Assembly (NCBI RefSeq): GCF_004114535.1
Contig: NZ_LBJC01000010.1
Span: forward strand, 1-46,885
DNA: 46,885 nucleotides
Direction: 5' to 3'
Origin: Bradyrhizobium nanningense
GTDB lineage: Bacteria > Pseudomonadota > Alphaproteobacteria > Rhizobiales > Xanthobacteraceae
The position numbers were made by a program, and so were the translations under genes. The notes beneath the pieces were generated by a model that worked only from the letters and a program-made list of their open reading frames with translations, ran no database searches and was not told where the DNA came from. This document shows positions 22,838 to 31,765 of the stretch, in pieces (position 1 is the stretch's first letter; each line of letters begins with the position of its first letter).

Positions 22838-25567
22838 ATGACGAAGACTAAAGGCATGTCTAAAGCATGGACGTGTACGCGTCGTACGATGCTGTTAGGC
22901 AGTAGCTTCTTGGGTAGCGCGTTTTTCGGGGGCGTTACGGTGCCTACACCCAGTCGGCCGCAGCGCAAGGTTGCCATGGTGTTGAAGGCGGCCGACTCTC
23001 CCTTCGTCGTTGGGTGCACACAAGACGGCATTACCTCCTTGCGTTATCGTAACGATGCGTATGACACGGATTATGTTCTGCCTGGAGCCGCGCTGGGGAC
23101 GGCTCACGCTAGAGTTCGGCGTGCCGGATCCGAGTGGCATACGCTTCGAACCGGCGTTGATGCAACGAAGCCTATGCATAGCGCGGCCCTTGAACTAGCA
23201 GCCCGCGATGCCGGCGTCCTTCTCACGACCCGCCTCGCAGTCGACGAGGCTGGATTGACTTGGGAGATCATGCTGCGGAACGACGGCATGGCGAGCGTGG
23301 AGGTTGGCGACCTCTATTTGCCCATGCCGATGAACACCGAATTTCCGGCAGGGCAACCGGTATCGGTGGCTGTTTTGAAGCACAGCTTCGTCTCGGGGCA
23401 TGGATCGCACATCTTCTGGATTCGCGGCAACAGCACCGGCCCCTTCCTCATGCTCTTACCGGAAGCGGACACGTCACTGGAATATTGGGATGTCCACAAG
23501 GATTCGGCCGAAGCCAGTGGGACGTGGTGCGCCTACATCTTGAGCGGGGCGGCCGCCGGCGAGGCAGTGGCGGGCGGGACTCGCTGGCGACAGCCGACCC
23601 ATTCCCTGTCCCTGTCGCCGGCCGAGCAACGGCGTTACCGTCTCCGCTTCCAGTGGGTTGCCGATTACGAGGCGGCGCGCAGGGCTATCGCGGACGCCGG
23701 TCTGGTGGACGTGGAAGTAATGCCGGGCATGACGGTTCCCAATGATCTGCATGTCGACATCGCGCTCGCGTCCTCCATTCCGGTGGAGCGAATCGAAGCT
23801 GAATTTACCGGCGACACGGTGGTGCAACGGTTGCCGGATCGGGCTGGCAGGCGCCTGTGGCGGGTTCGCTTTTCGCGATTGGGCGAGAACCGGCTGACCC
23901 TACACCAGCCGGGTGCGCGCCAGACCTTTCTTGAATTCTTCGCTACCGAGCCCGTCGAGACGATGATGAAGAAGCGCGCAACCTTCATCGTGAAGCGGCA
24001 GCATCGTGACCCGTCCAAATGGTACGACGGTTTGTTTGGCGAGTGGAATATGGAGACCCAGGTCCTGCTTGGCCCGGACAATTACGACCGGATCAAGGGC
24101 TGGCGCATCTACGAGGTGACGTGCGACGATCCCGGGCTGAGCAAGCCCGCTTACCTCGCGACCAAGAATGCCGAGCATCCTGATGTGGCGGAAGTGGCGG
24201 CGCTGGATCGGTATATAGATACGTTCGTCTGGGGCGGGCTGCAACGTACCACACAGGAGGCATACGCCTACGGCCTCTACGGCATACCCGATTGGAAGCA
24301 GAACAGGGAAAGCAGCGATCCCGGCCCAAAGGGCCGCCTGCATATCTGGCGGCCTTATGACTATCCGCACATCTTCGCGATGTATTTGGCCATGCACCGC
24401 ATCGCGCGTGACCATCCCGCGATACCCACCCGCCAGAGCGCACGAGATTATTTGGTACGCGCCTACGGTACGGCGCTGGCCATGTTCACGGTGCCGATGC
24501 GCGTGGTAATGTGGTCTGCCTACCGCACCGGCTTCTACAACGAATGTGTGATCCCCGAACTGGTCTCGGCGCTCACGACGGCGGGCTTGACGCGCGAGGC
24601 GGCGACGTTGGAGGCGCATTGGGCGCATAAGGTGCGCGCCTTCGTCGATCCGAAGGTGGACCTGTTCGAGTCTGAATATCCGTTCGATTCCACCGCCTTC
24701 GAATCAACGCAGGCACTGGCGCGTTCGGCCCTTGACGACCCTGTCGCCATGGGGGTTTCGAAGGCGGCAGCGCGTGCCTTCGCGGAGCGTCAGATCGCTG
24801 CAAATCTGTTCTGCCGTGGCTGGCTGGAACCTGCTTATTACTACCTGGGCAGCGATTATCGCCGCACTGCGGGCGACGCCTATACGCTGACTTACATGGC
24901 GCAGATGGGTGGCTGGGCGCTGCTTGATCATGCGCTGAACGATGCAGATAACCCGCATCCGCTCCTTCGTCTCGGCTATGCGTCACAACTCAGCGCGTGG
25001 GCTTTGCTGAACAGCGGCCCTGCGTCGGCGGGTCATGGCTATTGGTATCCGGGCGAGGAGAATGACGGCGCGGCCGGTGGCGGCTTCGAGCCGGCGCCGA
25101 GCGGGATCACATGGCTCGGTCAGCCGCATCACCGTGGAACGTGGTATTACTCGTGCGAGATCGACCTGGGATTTTGTGGGGCGGTCCGCGCTGCTGCGAC
25201 GATCGTTGCCGACGATCCCCTCTTTGGGCGGGTTTGTCACGGTGGCATCATGGAGACGTTCGCTCACATCCTGCGTATCTGGCCACGTGATGGCGTGCGG
25301 CGACGGCTCAACGTGCGGCTCCAGTCTCTCCGATTGGATTTGGTGCTGCTCGACGCCCGATTCCGGGCCGATCAACCGATCATTCTGAATTTGGGGGAGG
25401 GGTGGATCAGCCTTACGCCTGAGCCCTTTGCCCCATCTGCATCGGGAGTGTCGTTCGAATTGCGGTACGATGACGGGAGAAAGCGCAAGGAAGTCGTCGA
25501 CATCACGGACGGCCAGCTCGTCGTCCGCTTGCCTGGGGCGCGCTTACCGCGGGTTCAGGTTCGCTAG
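22838..25567 (+). CDS. Large Tat-signal secreted protein, probably DUF5695 family
   Basis: About 909 residues from ATG 22838; ATGs at 22757, 22814 and 22856 are alternatives. The N-terminus has a Tat-like signal, CTRRTMLLGSSFLGSAFFGG, so export of a folded protein is expected. The first 400 residues look beta-rich (an immunoglobulin or lectin-like sandwich). The second half, rich in Trp, Tyr and Asp with segments such as WYDGLFGEWNMETQVLLGP, SAYRTGFYNECVIPELVSAL and AYTLTYMAQMGGWALLDHAL, resembles the helical toroid of glycan-active enzymes. I recall this as DUF5695, with no proven reaction. It is a single-gene unit; base composition is even and the frame is intact, unlike its neighbours. Confidence 0.75.
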   Translation: MTKTKGMSKAWTCTRRTMLLGSSFLGSAFFGGVTVPTPSRPQRKVAMVLKAADSPFVVGCTQDGITSLRYRNDAYDTDYVLPGAALGTAHARVRRAGSEWHTLRTGVDATKPMHSAALELAARDAGVLLTTRLAVDEAGLTWEIMLRNDGMASVEVGDLYLPMPMNTEFPAGQPVSVAVLKHSFVSGHGSHIFWIRGNSTGPFLMLLPEADTSLEYWDVHKDSAEASGTWCAYILSGAAAGEAVAGGTRWRQPTHSLSLSPAEQRRYRLRFQWVADYEAARRAIADAGLVDVEVMPGMTVPNDLHVDIALASSIPVERIEAEFTGDTVVQRLPDRAGRRLWRVRFSRLGENRLTLHQPGARQTFLEFFATEPVETMMKKRATFIVKRQHRDPSKWYDGLFGEWNMETQVLLGPDNYDRIKGWRIYEVTCDDPGLSKPAYLATKNAEHPDVAEVAALDRYIDTFVWGGLQRTTQEAYAYGLYGIPDWKQNRESSDPGPKGRLHIWRPYDYPHIFAMYLAMHRIARDHPAIPTRQSARDYLVRAYGTALAMFTVPMRVVMWSAYRTGFYNECVIPELVSALTTAGLTREAATLEAHWAHKVRAFVDPKVDLFESEYPFDSTAFESTQALARSALDDPVAMGVSKAAARAFAERQIAANLFCRGWLEPAYYYLGSDYRRTAGDAYTLTYMAQMGGWALLDHALNDADNPHPLLRLGYASQLSAWALLNSGPASAGHGYWYPGEENDGAAGGGFEPAPSGITWLGQPHHRGTWYYSCEIDLGFCGAVRAAATIVADDPLFGRVCHGGIMETFAHILRIWPRDGVRRRLNVRLQSLRLDLVLLDARFRADQPIILNLGEGWISLTPEPFAPSASGVSFELRYDDGRKRKEVVDITDGQLVVRLPGARLPRVQVR

Positions 25568-26004
25568 ACTCTAGTGTTGCCGATTGTGGGGTGCGATCGG
25601 GCACTTATGGCCTGCTGTTCCACGCCTATCACGGCGATCCGCGCCGCACGGGCATAGTGCGCTAACTCCGCGTTGTTGTCGATCATTTCGTCGAGCAGCG
25701 CCTTCATGTCGCTTTGGTCTGACGCCGATTTAAGCGGCCCCGGCAGCCGCTCGATCGCCAACACGGCAATGGCGAGCGCCTGCCGATGCTGCAGGCTACG
25801 ACGCACGGCTCCCGCCAGCGGGCGCCACCCCGCGTCTATCAGCGCTGATCCTTGGTCGGACCGAGAGCCTGACGCCATCAATCCGCAGGGGGGGCGGCTT
25901 ACGCGTGCGCGTGCCGCCGCCCCGTCTTCGTCTGCGCGGTGATTGCGGCCCTCAGCCCGACACGTCGGGCGCCTGTCGCGCGGGGATGGTCCCCGCCTCA
26001 ACAC
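25564..26004 (-). CDS. Hypothetical protein, possibly a fragment
   Basis: The last 90 residues look genuine: GWRPLAGAVRRSLQHRQALA, then ERLPGPLKSASDQSDMKALL and DEMIDNNAELAHYARAARIA, ending near VIGVEQQ. The first 50 residues are Arg-rich and may belong to another frame, which suggests a broken 5' end. It is convergent with the secreted-protein gene, sharing four bases at the stops. No family was recognised. Neighbours to the right are all pseudogenes, so this may be a remnant too. Confidence 0.45.
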   Translation of the reverse strand: MLRRGPSPRDRRPTCRAEGRNHRADEDGAAARARVSRPPCGLMASGSRSDQGSALIDAGWRPLAGAVRRSLQHRQALAIAVLAIERLPGPLKSASDQSDMKALLDEMIDNNAELAHYARAARIAVIGVEQQAISARSHPTIGNTRV

Positions 26005-26017
26005 AGGAGCCGGATCA

Positions 26018-26338
26018 ATGTCTCAAGTCCTCGCATTTGCCAACGGCTAGAACCTCGCCACTACCCTCATGGTCTGCGTCGTCGTCTTTCATTCGGGCAC
26101 AGCCGCCTACGGCGTCATGCCGTCCGGTGAGTACGATGGCGATCCGCCGCCAACATTCACGAATTCGCCCCCTTTCAACCATGAAGGGTACATCGCTCCG
26201 CGAGTTGGACTGCGGAAAGCCAGCGGGATTTTCATTCGCGCTGGCGCCTGCGTACAGCTGCAGTTATACTCATTCCCGCGCCGTGGTGGTGGAAGGCGCG
26301 ACCGTCAGACCTTTATCTCACGGAGACCACCACCATGA
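26018..26338 (+). pseudogene. Small secreted protein with an early amber stop
   Basis: ATG 26018 is preceded by AGGAG, a strong ribosome site. The frame reads MSQVLAFANG, then TAG at 26048, then continues as NLATTLMVCVVVFHSGTAAY and GVMPSGEYDGD. Read through, this is a normal signal peptide followed by a mature start. The later part becomes less plausible and may be frameshifted. The stop would abolish the product unless suppressed. Confidence 0.4.
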
Positions 26339-26756
26339 TCATCTTTGGACCACTGCTCGTCCTCGTTGGCATCAGTTTCGTCTGCTGGCTATTATTCACA
26401 CTCGCTGTCTTCGCACTGCCCTTCTTCGTTGCCCTGACGATCGGCACCGGACCTTCCACACTGGCGCCGGAGTGCTCGGTGGCGCAGCAGCAGGGCTCGT
26501 GGCGGGCGGTGCCACCATTTGCATTGGCCAACTCGCGCTCGCCTTCCTCCCATGGACTTGGCTTAGACTCCTGATCATCCTCCTCTATGTCGCGCCCGCC
26601 ACCGTCGCCGGTTACAGCGCCACGCATGGAATCGCCCAGATGGCGATGCCTTCGCCCGTGTGGCAGACGCTTTCTCGGCCGGTACCACGCCTTGGTTCGC
26701 TTCGCCGAAATGGCCGCAGACGGACCAGCAAGACAGCGCTTGGCGCGGGGCTGACA
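26335..26756 (+). pseudogene. Conserved inner-membrane protein with a one-base deletion
   Basis: ATG 26335 starts MIIFGPLLVLVGISFVCWLL and continues hydrophobic to VALTIGT. Then the frame breaks. Inserting one base between 26448 and 26449 gives TIGTWTFHTGAGVLGG and a continuous protein: GLVAGGATICIGQLALAFLP, LRLLIILLYVAPATVAGY, THGIAQMAMPSPVWQTL. A second shift near 26680 leads to HALVRFAEMAADGPARQRLA and a stop near 26756. Three or four membrane segments are clear. I recall this family from rhizobial plasmid and island backbones. Function unknown, and the gene is dead as written. Confidence 0.65.
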
Positions 26757-26819
26757 TCAGTACCGGGGGCGGGCTCGGCAGGACCTAGTCAGGCCGGATA
26801 TCACGACGGCTTCTAAGCA

Positions 26820-27553
26820 CTACCTGCGATCGATGCGGACGCAGACACAATCAGCATCATGGGACGCTCCAGTTCTTCGGCCAATTGCGGCACCTGCTAG
26901 ATCTGCTCGCTTGTCGGGGCAAACTCCTCGACTCGCCGAATTTGAAAGCCCGCGCGGGTCAGCGTATTCAGGGTATTGCCAAGCGTCCTGTGGTAGTTCA
27001 GACCGCCCTTAGCGAACCAGTCCGTCCGACGTTCACCCTCGACGAATATCGATTGACCGGCCAAGTTTTGCCGCCCTCCTCATTGGAAATCCAGTGCGCA
27101 TGCGCCGCATGCCTTGAGGATCGGATGCTCAATCGTAAAGACAAAATGGCCGTCAGGAACCGGTGCTTTGCGGATCACATGCACGAGGCGGCCAAATTCC
27201 TGAATATAGTGAAAGGTCAGCGCGCTATAGGCGAGGTCGAAAGCCGTCTCAGGTAGGTCCAGCGTGTCGAGATCGGCGAAGCGATACTCGATGGCCGTAT
27301 CCGCTGTGTCTCTCCTGGCACGCTCGATCATGCTTTGCGACAGACCCAGAACCGAGGCCGCGCCCTGCTCGCGCATCCAGCGCGAGGCCCGGCCGAAGCC
27401 ACATCCCAGATCGACGACACGTTTCCCGCCCAGATCGGGCAGCATAGCCCGGATCGCGGGCCGTTCAGGGGCGCCGTCCAGCCCATGCACCTGTCGGGGC
27501 AACTGGCTCTAGCCAGCGAAGAAATCGGGATCGTCGTAAATATTCTGCGCCAT
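26820..27553 (-). pseudogene. SAM-dependent methyltransferase, multiply broken
   Basis: From ATG 27553 the minus strand reads MAQNIYDDPDFFAG, then TAG, then SQLPRQVHGLDGAPERPAIR. Class-I motifs follow: KRVVDLGCGFGRASRWMREQ (SAM binding), IEYRFADLDTLDLPE and FDLAYSALTFHYIQEFGRLV. After EHPI near 27110 the frame fails; NLAGQSIFVEGERRTDWFAK and TRAGFQIRRVEEFAPTSEQI reappear downstream, with another stop before QVPQLAEELERPMML. So there are at least two nonsense codons and one deletion or frameshift. It would have been a small-molecule methyltransferase of about 240 residues. Confidence 0.8.
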
Positions 27554-27701
27554 GTCTGCCTGCTACTCGGCTTTCGCTCTGCCCCGGACGGTTCCTGCAG
27601 ATCAAACAGAATTGTCGCGGTGGGCTGCGAGGCGTCATGATCCTACTCAAATCAAGCTACACAAAAGACATCTTGAATCGGCCGGACTTCTCGCGCCGAA
27701 A

Positions 27702-27730
27702 ACGAAAAACCCCGGCATGAAAGCCGGGGC
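27702..27730 (-). terminator. Intrinsic terminator (minus strand)
   Basis: A perfect 7-bp GC stem, CCCCGGC / GCCGGGG with loop TTTCAT, is followed on the minus strand by TTTTTCGTTTT. No intact minus-strand gene feeds it, so it may be a relic of a lost gene. Confidence 0.75.
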
Positions 27731-28128
27731 TCCCGTGGTGCCGCGGCGTACATCCGGCCGCGACAACCAAGCGACAGTTAGCACGCGGTTTTCGAACAAA
27801 ATGTGACCTTCGCGTCGCCGTTCTTGAATATCGGCCGATTTCAAGGTGCTTGTACTTCGCACGACGATAACGCCGGGCATTGTATTTCTGTCCAAGACCC
27901 ACGACCAGGCGAGACAACGTTCCTTGCCACTTCGCGCAGAGACTTGCCGAAGGGTTCGTTGATTGATTTGGACCGATACTTTGTGGAGTGACCCAGAACG
28001 TGTAATCGCCGGAGTGACCTGTGAGAGCCTCGTCCCCAACCCGCAGGAGCAAGGATATCGTCTGAAGACTAGAGCGGCGTCAAATGAAGAGTGCTCTCGA
28101 TGAGACCGCTCGGGAGCACAGATCGATC
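27731..28128. other. Interval without a recognisable gene
   Basis: Frames occur on both strands (for example plus 27803-27991), but I recognise none and see no good start signals. The minus-strand terminator just to the left suggests that a gene once ended here. Confidence 0.35.
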
Positions 28129-28308
28129 TCAAATATCTTCGAAGCGACACAGCCCGTTCCAGCACTGTCTTTCCATCTGTTGAGGCAGCAAGGCTTCTGG
28201 TAGCCAAAGTGAGACCGGCGCATCGTGCGCTTCGGCCCATGACACCGCGTTAGCCAAGTATTGCTGGGCAGTGGCCGCGCGGCTGTCGGTATTGAGACAA
28301 TGTCAGAA
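28129..28308 (-). pseudogene. Fragment A of a small protein family flanking the OMP gene
   Basis: The minus frame open from about 28308 to TGA 28129 reads AQQYLANAVSWAEAHDAPVS, then LWLPEALLPQQMERQCWNGL. It has no start codon with a ribosome site, so it is probably truncated. It resembles fragment B at 30328-30500 in both DNA and protein. Family unknown. Confidence 0.4.
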
Positions 28309-28530
28309 ACTTGGCGATACACGCCGAGACGAAGTGCCTGCAAAGCCTGCGAATTCAATTCGGCACGCGACTTGCTCTCTTTGCGGCATCATCACCAACC
28401 ACAGTGCGATGGTCTTCGGGACGGATTCGGCGCGTGTCGCTGTTAGCGTCTGCTCCGACCCGACGGTTTGCTGCGGCGATAGCTTATGGATGCTCGGTTA
28501 TGGACCGAGAAAATGCAGGGGACGTGTTGA

Positions 28531-30228
28531 ATGCGATCTGGAGCTCTTCTTTTGGGGGCCACGACAATTGCGCTCGTCGCAAGTGGTGCCGGCAATGCGG
28601 CAGACTTTGAGCCGGAGGTGAAACTGCCCGCGGCGGTGTGGAATTGGTCCGGAGGCTATATTGGTGGACACGTCGGCGGCGGGTACGGCCGAACCTCCTT
28701 CAGCAATCCCTACGGTCCGTCAATCTATGGCGGCATCGTCGATACGCCGACGTTCCTCGCAGGTGGCCAGATCGGCTACAATTGGCAGAAGAACGGCTGG
28801 GTGTTTGGCGTCGAACTCGATGCCAGCGGTGCTGTCTCAGACGGCACAAATACCTGCCTCGCGTCGTCCGGCTTTGTCGTGAGTGCAAACTGCAAGGCAG
28901 GTACGAACGTCTTTGCCACCGCGACCGGTCGTGTCGGTTACACGTTTGGCGCGTCGGGTGGCACGCTGGCCTATCTCAAGGGAGGTGCAGCTTGGCAAAA
29001 CAATCAGGGCGACGTCATCAATAACTATGAAGGCGGACTCGTGCCACAGGAGAAAACCCATTTCGACTACGGTCGCATCGGTAGCATCATCGGGTTGGGC
29101 GTCGAGCAGGCGCTTACGCCCGCATGGTCGGTCACAGCTGAGTATGACTATCTGAATTTCCGCGGCCCGAGTGTCGCGACACCTCCGACGGTGCAGGGTC
29201 CGCCGTTCGCAATTGTTCCGGCGAACACAACGAGCCCGTCCAGCAACTATCACATCGGAAAGATTGGATTGAATTACCATTTTGGCGCCGACCCGTGGAC
29301 GGCGCATTGGTCCTATGTGCCGCAGTACGCGAAGGCTCCAGTCGGCGCGCCGCCGATTGCTTATTCGGATGGTTGGTCGTTCGAAGGCGGATCGCGGCTC
29401 TGGCTCAGCCGCGGACGATTCCAATGGGACCACAGTGTAGCGCCCTACTTGCCTCTAGACCCCAGCGTCCTTGTATCGAGGCTCACCTATCATGGCCTTG
29501 ACGGACTTTCGGGAGAGCTATTTGGCCGTGTCGACAGCCCATGGGGAGTGTTCCTGAAGGGCAACATTGGCCTTGGGCGCTTCGATAGAGGAAACATAAA
29601 CAATGAAGATTGGCTCGCCGATCGGAAACTCTCCTATATCAACAACGCATCACGGCAACGAAACGGACGGTTCACCTATTTTACCGCAGACTCAGGTTAC
29701 GATTTCCTGCGCGGCGCCAACTACAAGGTCGGCGGATTTATCGGCTGGACCTACTACGAACAGAGTTCCGACTCCATCGGTTGCACGCAGATTGCCCACC
29801 CCCGCTACACTTGTCCGGCGAACCCGGACACTATCATCGGCAGCCAGAATACTCAGTGGAACGCACCTCGTGTCGGCCTAAGCGCCGAAACCATGTTCAC
29901 TCAGCGCTGGCGCTTAAACACCGATGTCGCCTACCTGCCCTGGACCGATTTCAAAGGGCGTGACCACCATCTCTTGCGCGACAAGACCACCTTCGATGAA
30001 CAGCGGGGCAATGGTGGCGGCGGCGTCCAGGTTGAAGGCGTGCTGTCCTACTTCTTCACCAAGAACTTCAGCGTCGGCGTCGGCGGGCGCTACTGGGCCA
30101 TGTGGACCAAAAGGCTGGGCGACTCTTTGTGCAGCAGCAGCGGCTGCATCGGTGATCCGGCCATATTCGCGAAGTACAGCATGGAGCGCTGGGGTACGTT
30201 CTTTCAGGCCTCCTATAAGTTTGATTGA
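28531..30228 (+). CDS. Outer-membrane protein with two beta-barrel domains
   Basis: 565 residues. The signal peptide is MRSGALLLGATTIALVASGA, cut near GNAAD. Residues about 35-252 are an Omp25/Omp31-type barrel (WSGGYIGGHVGGGYGR, GGQIGYNWQKNGWVFGVELD, ending KIGLNYHFG). Residues about 280-565 form a second barrel with alternating aromatic strands (EGGSRLWLSRGRFQWD, GVQVEGVLSYFFTKNFSVGV) and the C-terminal Phe region YKFD. Single-barrel Omp25 proteins have about 200-250 residues, so this is a fusion. It stands alone between decayed DNA. A 194-bp piece of it is copied at 31185-31378. Role: surface protein, exact function unknown. Confidence 0.88.
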   Translation: MRSGALLLGATTIALVASGAGNAADFEPEVKLPAAVWNWSGGYIGGHVGGGYGRTSFSNPYGPSIYGGIVDTPTFLAGGQIGYNWQKNGWVFGVELDASGAVSDGTNTCLASSGFVVSANCKAGTNVFATATGRVGYTFGASGGTLAYLKGGAAWQNNQGDVINNYEGGLVPQEKTHFDYGRIGSIIGLGVEQALTPAWSVTAEYDYLNFRGPSVATPPTVQGPPFAIVPANTTSPSSNYHIGKIGLNYHFGADPWTAHWSYVPQYAKAPVGAPPIAYSDGWSFEGGSRLWLSRGRFQWDHSVAPYLPLDPSVLVSRLTYHGLDGLSGELFGRVDSPWGVFLKGNIGLGRFDRGNINNEDWLADRKLSYINNASRQRNGRFTYFTADSGYDFLRGANYKVGGFIGWTYYEQSSDSIGCTQIAHPRYTCPANPDTIIGSQNTQWNAPRVGLSAETMFTQRWRLNTDVAYLPWTDFKGRDHHLLRDKTTFDEQRGNGGGGVQVEGVLSYFFTKNFSVGVGGRYWAMWTKRLGDSLCSSSGCIGDPAIFAKYSMERWGTFFQASYKFD

Positions 30229-30327
30229 AAAGATGACACCTCAAGCCAAGCGCCAGGCGTCTTCAACGCTAAGAAATGGCGCGCATCGAGCTAGGATCAT
30301 TAGCCATGTCCTTGCCGGTCGCGGGCC
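30229..30327. other. Short interval downstream of the OMP gene
   Basis: No gene and no clear hairpin with a T-run were seen. Confidence 0.3.
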
Positions 30328-30500
30328 TTATGCAGTCCGAGCATTTCGATCTTGAGCGCATGGTTTCGGTAAAACGAGACCATGCACGCTGTGCGGTTCG
30401 GTCCATGACATCGCACCCGCAACGTAGCGCTGCGACATGGCGATAGTACGCGCGCCACTGTGTCAGGTAGACGTTTCGACGGCGTCCGGCTGCATACAGA
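30328..30500 (-). pseudogene. Fragment B of a small protein family flanking the OMP gene
   Basis: The minus frame reads RTIAMSQRYVAGAMSWTEPH, then SVHGLVLPKPCAQDRNARTA, and ends at TAA 30328. It aligns with fragment A: QRYVAGAMSWTEPH against QQYLANAVSWAEAH. Both lie on the minus strand, one on each side of the outer-membrane protein gene. Confidence 0.4.
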
Positions 30501-30582
30501 GCCGGCTTCGGATTTGGACAGGGCGATAAGAGGAGTTTCTGCCTGACGGCCGGCAAGATTGTCCCGCGAATCAGGAGGGACG

Positions 30583-30889
30583 ATGAGCAGACGAACCCGC
30601 CAGTACCACCGCGCCGGCATTCAAAGCCAAGGTAGTGCTGGCCGCGATCAAGGGCGAGATGACGCTGGCCAAGCTGGTTGAGCATTTCGAGCTGCACCCA
30701 GATCACGCAGTGGAAACCCAGCTTCAGGAAGCGGCGGCCGAGGTATTTGGTCCTGGCGGCGGCAACAGACCGAGCGAGCCCGAGGTGGATGTGAAACCGC
30801 TGCACGCCAAGATCGTGGAGCTCAGGCTGGAGAGCAGTTTTTTGGAAGGCGCGCTCCGCAAAGCCGGCCTGCTGGGCGCAAAGCGATGA
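30583..30889 (+). pseudogene. IS3-family transposase OrfA, frameshifted
   Basis: ATG 30583 has a strong ribosome site (AGGAGG). It reads MSRRTR and then drifts; removing one C near 30600 gives RSTTAPAFKAKVVLAAIKGE, continuing TLAKLVEHFELHPD, VDVKPLHAKIVEL and FLEGALRKAGLLGAKR, the standard OrfA of this group with its helix-turn-helix and leucine-rich end. Its 3' end overlaps the OrfB start by four bases, as usual for IS3. Confidence 0.8.
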
Positions 30890-31184
30890 TCGACCGGGAG
30901 CACGACCTGCCGATCATGAAACACGCGAAGCGTTTTGAAGATCAGCCGTGCCAGTGTCTATTATCTGCCACGTCCTGTACTTTCCGCCGACCTCACGATC
31001 ATGCGACGGTTCGACCGGCTGAACCTGAGTTTCCTTTCGCCGGTTCTCGAATGTTGCGAGACCTGTTGGCTGCCGAGGGGTGCAAGATCGACCGCCGGCA
31101 TGTCAAAACGCTAATCCGGCGAATGAGGATAGAGGCGCTCTACCGCCGGCCGCGTACGACCGAGCCCGAACATGGACAGAAGAT
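30886..31184 (+). pseudogene. IS3-family transposase OrfB, N-terminal remnant
   Basis: It starts MIDREHDLPIMKHAKRF, goes through two frames (another frame reads LKISRASVYYLPRPVLSADL), then returns to EFPFAGSRMLRDLLAAEGCK and HVKTLIRRMRIEALYRRPRT. It is cut near 31184, before the DDE catalytic core, and is fused in frame to a copied piece of the outer-membrane gene. The transposase is inactive. Confidence 0.8.
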
Positions 31185-31378
31185 CTCCTTCAGCAATCCC
31201 TACGGTCCGTCAATCTATGGCGGCATCGTCGATACGCCGACGTTCCTCGCAGGTGGCCAGATCGGCTACCATTGGCAGAAGAACGGCTGGTTCTCTGGCG
31301 TCGAACTCGATGCCAGCGGTTCTGTCTCCGACGGCACAAACACCTGCCTCGCGTCGTCCGGCTCTGTCGTGAGTGCAA
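31185..31378 (+). repeat. Copied 194-bp segment of the outer-membrane protein gene
   Basis: It matches 28695-28888 at a constant offset of 2490 with about ten base changes. It encodes FSNPYGPSIYGGIVDTPTFL through SDGTNTCLASSG. It lacks a start and an end, so it is a gene fragment joined to the IS3 remnant. Confidence 0.92.
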
Positions 31379-31765
31379 GCCATCGTCTGGTCGCGCTGCC
31401 CCCATTTGATGCTGCGCCTCGCGTCCTGCGTGGCTCCGCGGCTCGGCTACAGCGTCGCGCATCACCGGCCTCTTCGGCTCGTCCTCTGAGCATAATAGAC
31501 TTTGCCTTCGTCTCGAAGAAGCCGAGCAATGGAAGTGGTATGTTCGTTGCTAGAACTACCTAGCATCGCAAACGGAGCAATCGCGGTTGCTGCATAGAGC
31601 AGATAACAGCAGACCTCCTCAGCGTTCCCAAGGTCCTCACTTAACGTAACGAGTAACGCACATCTGCTCTGTATGAAGTCCAACATCAGCGGCACAGACC
31701 GCCGCAGTAGCCCCGCCGGGGCAACGGCCAGAAGAATGATCTTCAGAACTGTCGAAGAGCTCAAG
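31379..31765. other. Interval between OMP fragment and rtxG stop
   Basis: No recognised gene. It is downstream of the rtx operon. The GC hairpin GCCCCGCCGGGGC near 31712 has no T-run, so no terminator is called. Confidence 0.35.

Noticed and set aside
27657..28052. 131-residue minus-strand gene upstream of the terminator
   Set aside because: No family recognised, composition is unlike its neighbours and several competing frames exist; only the terminator was kept.
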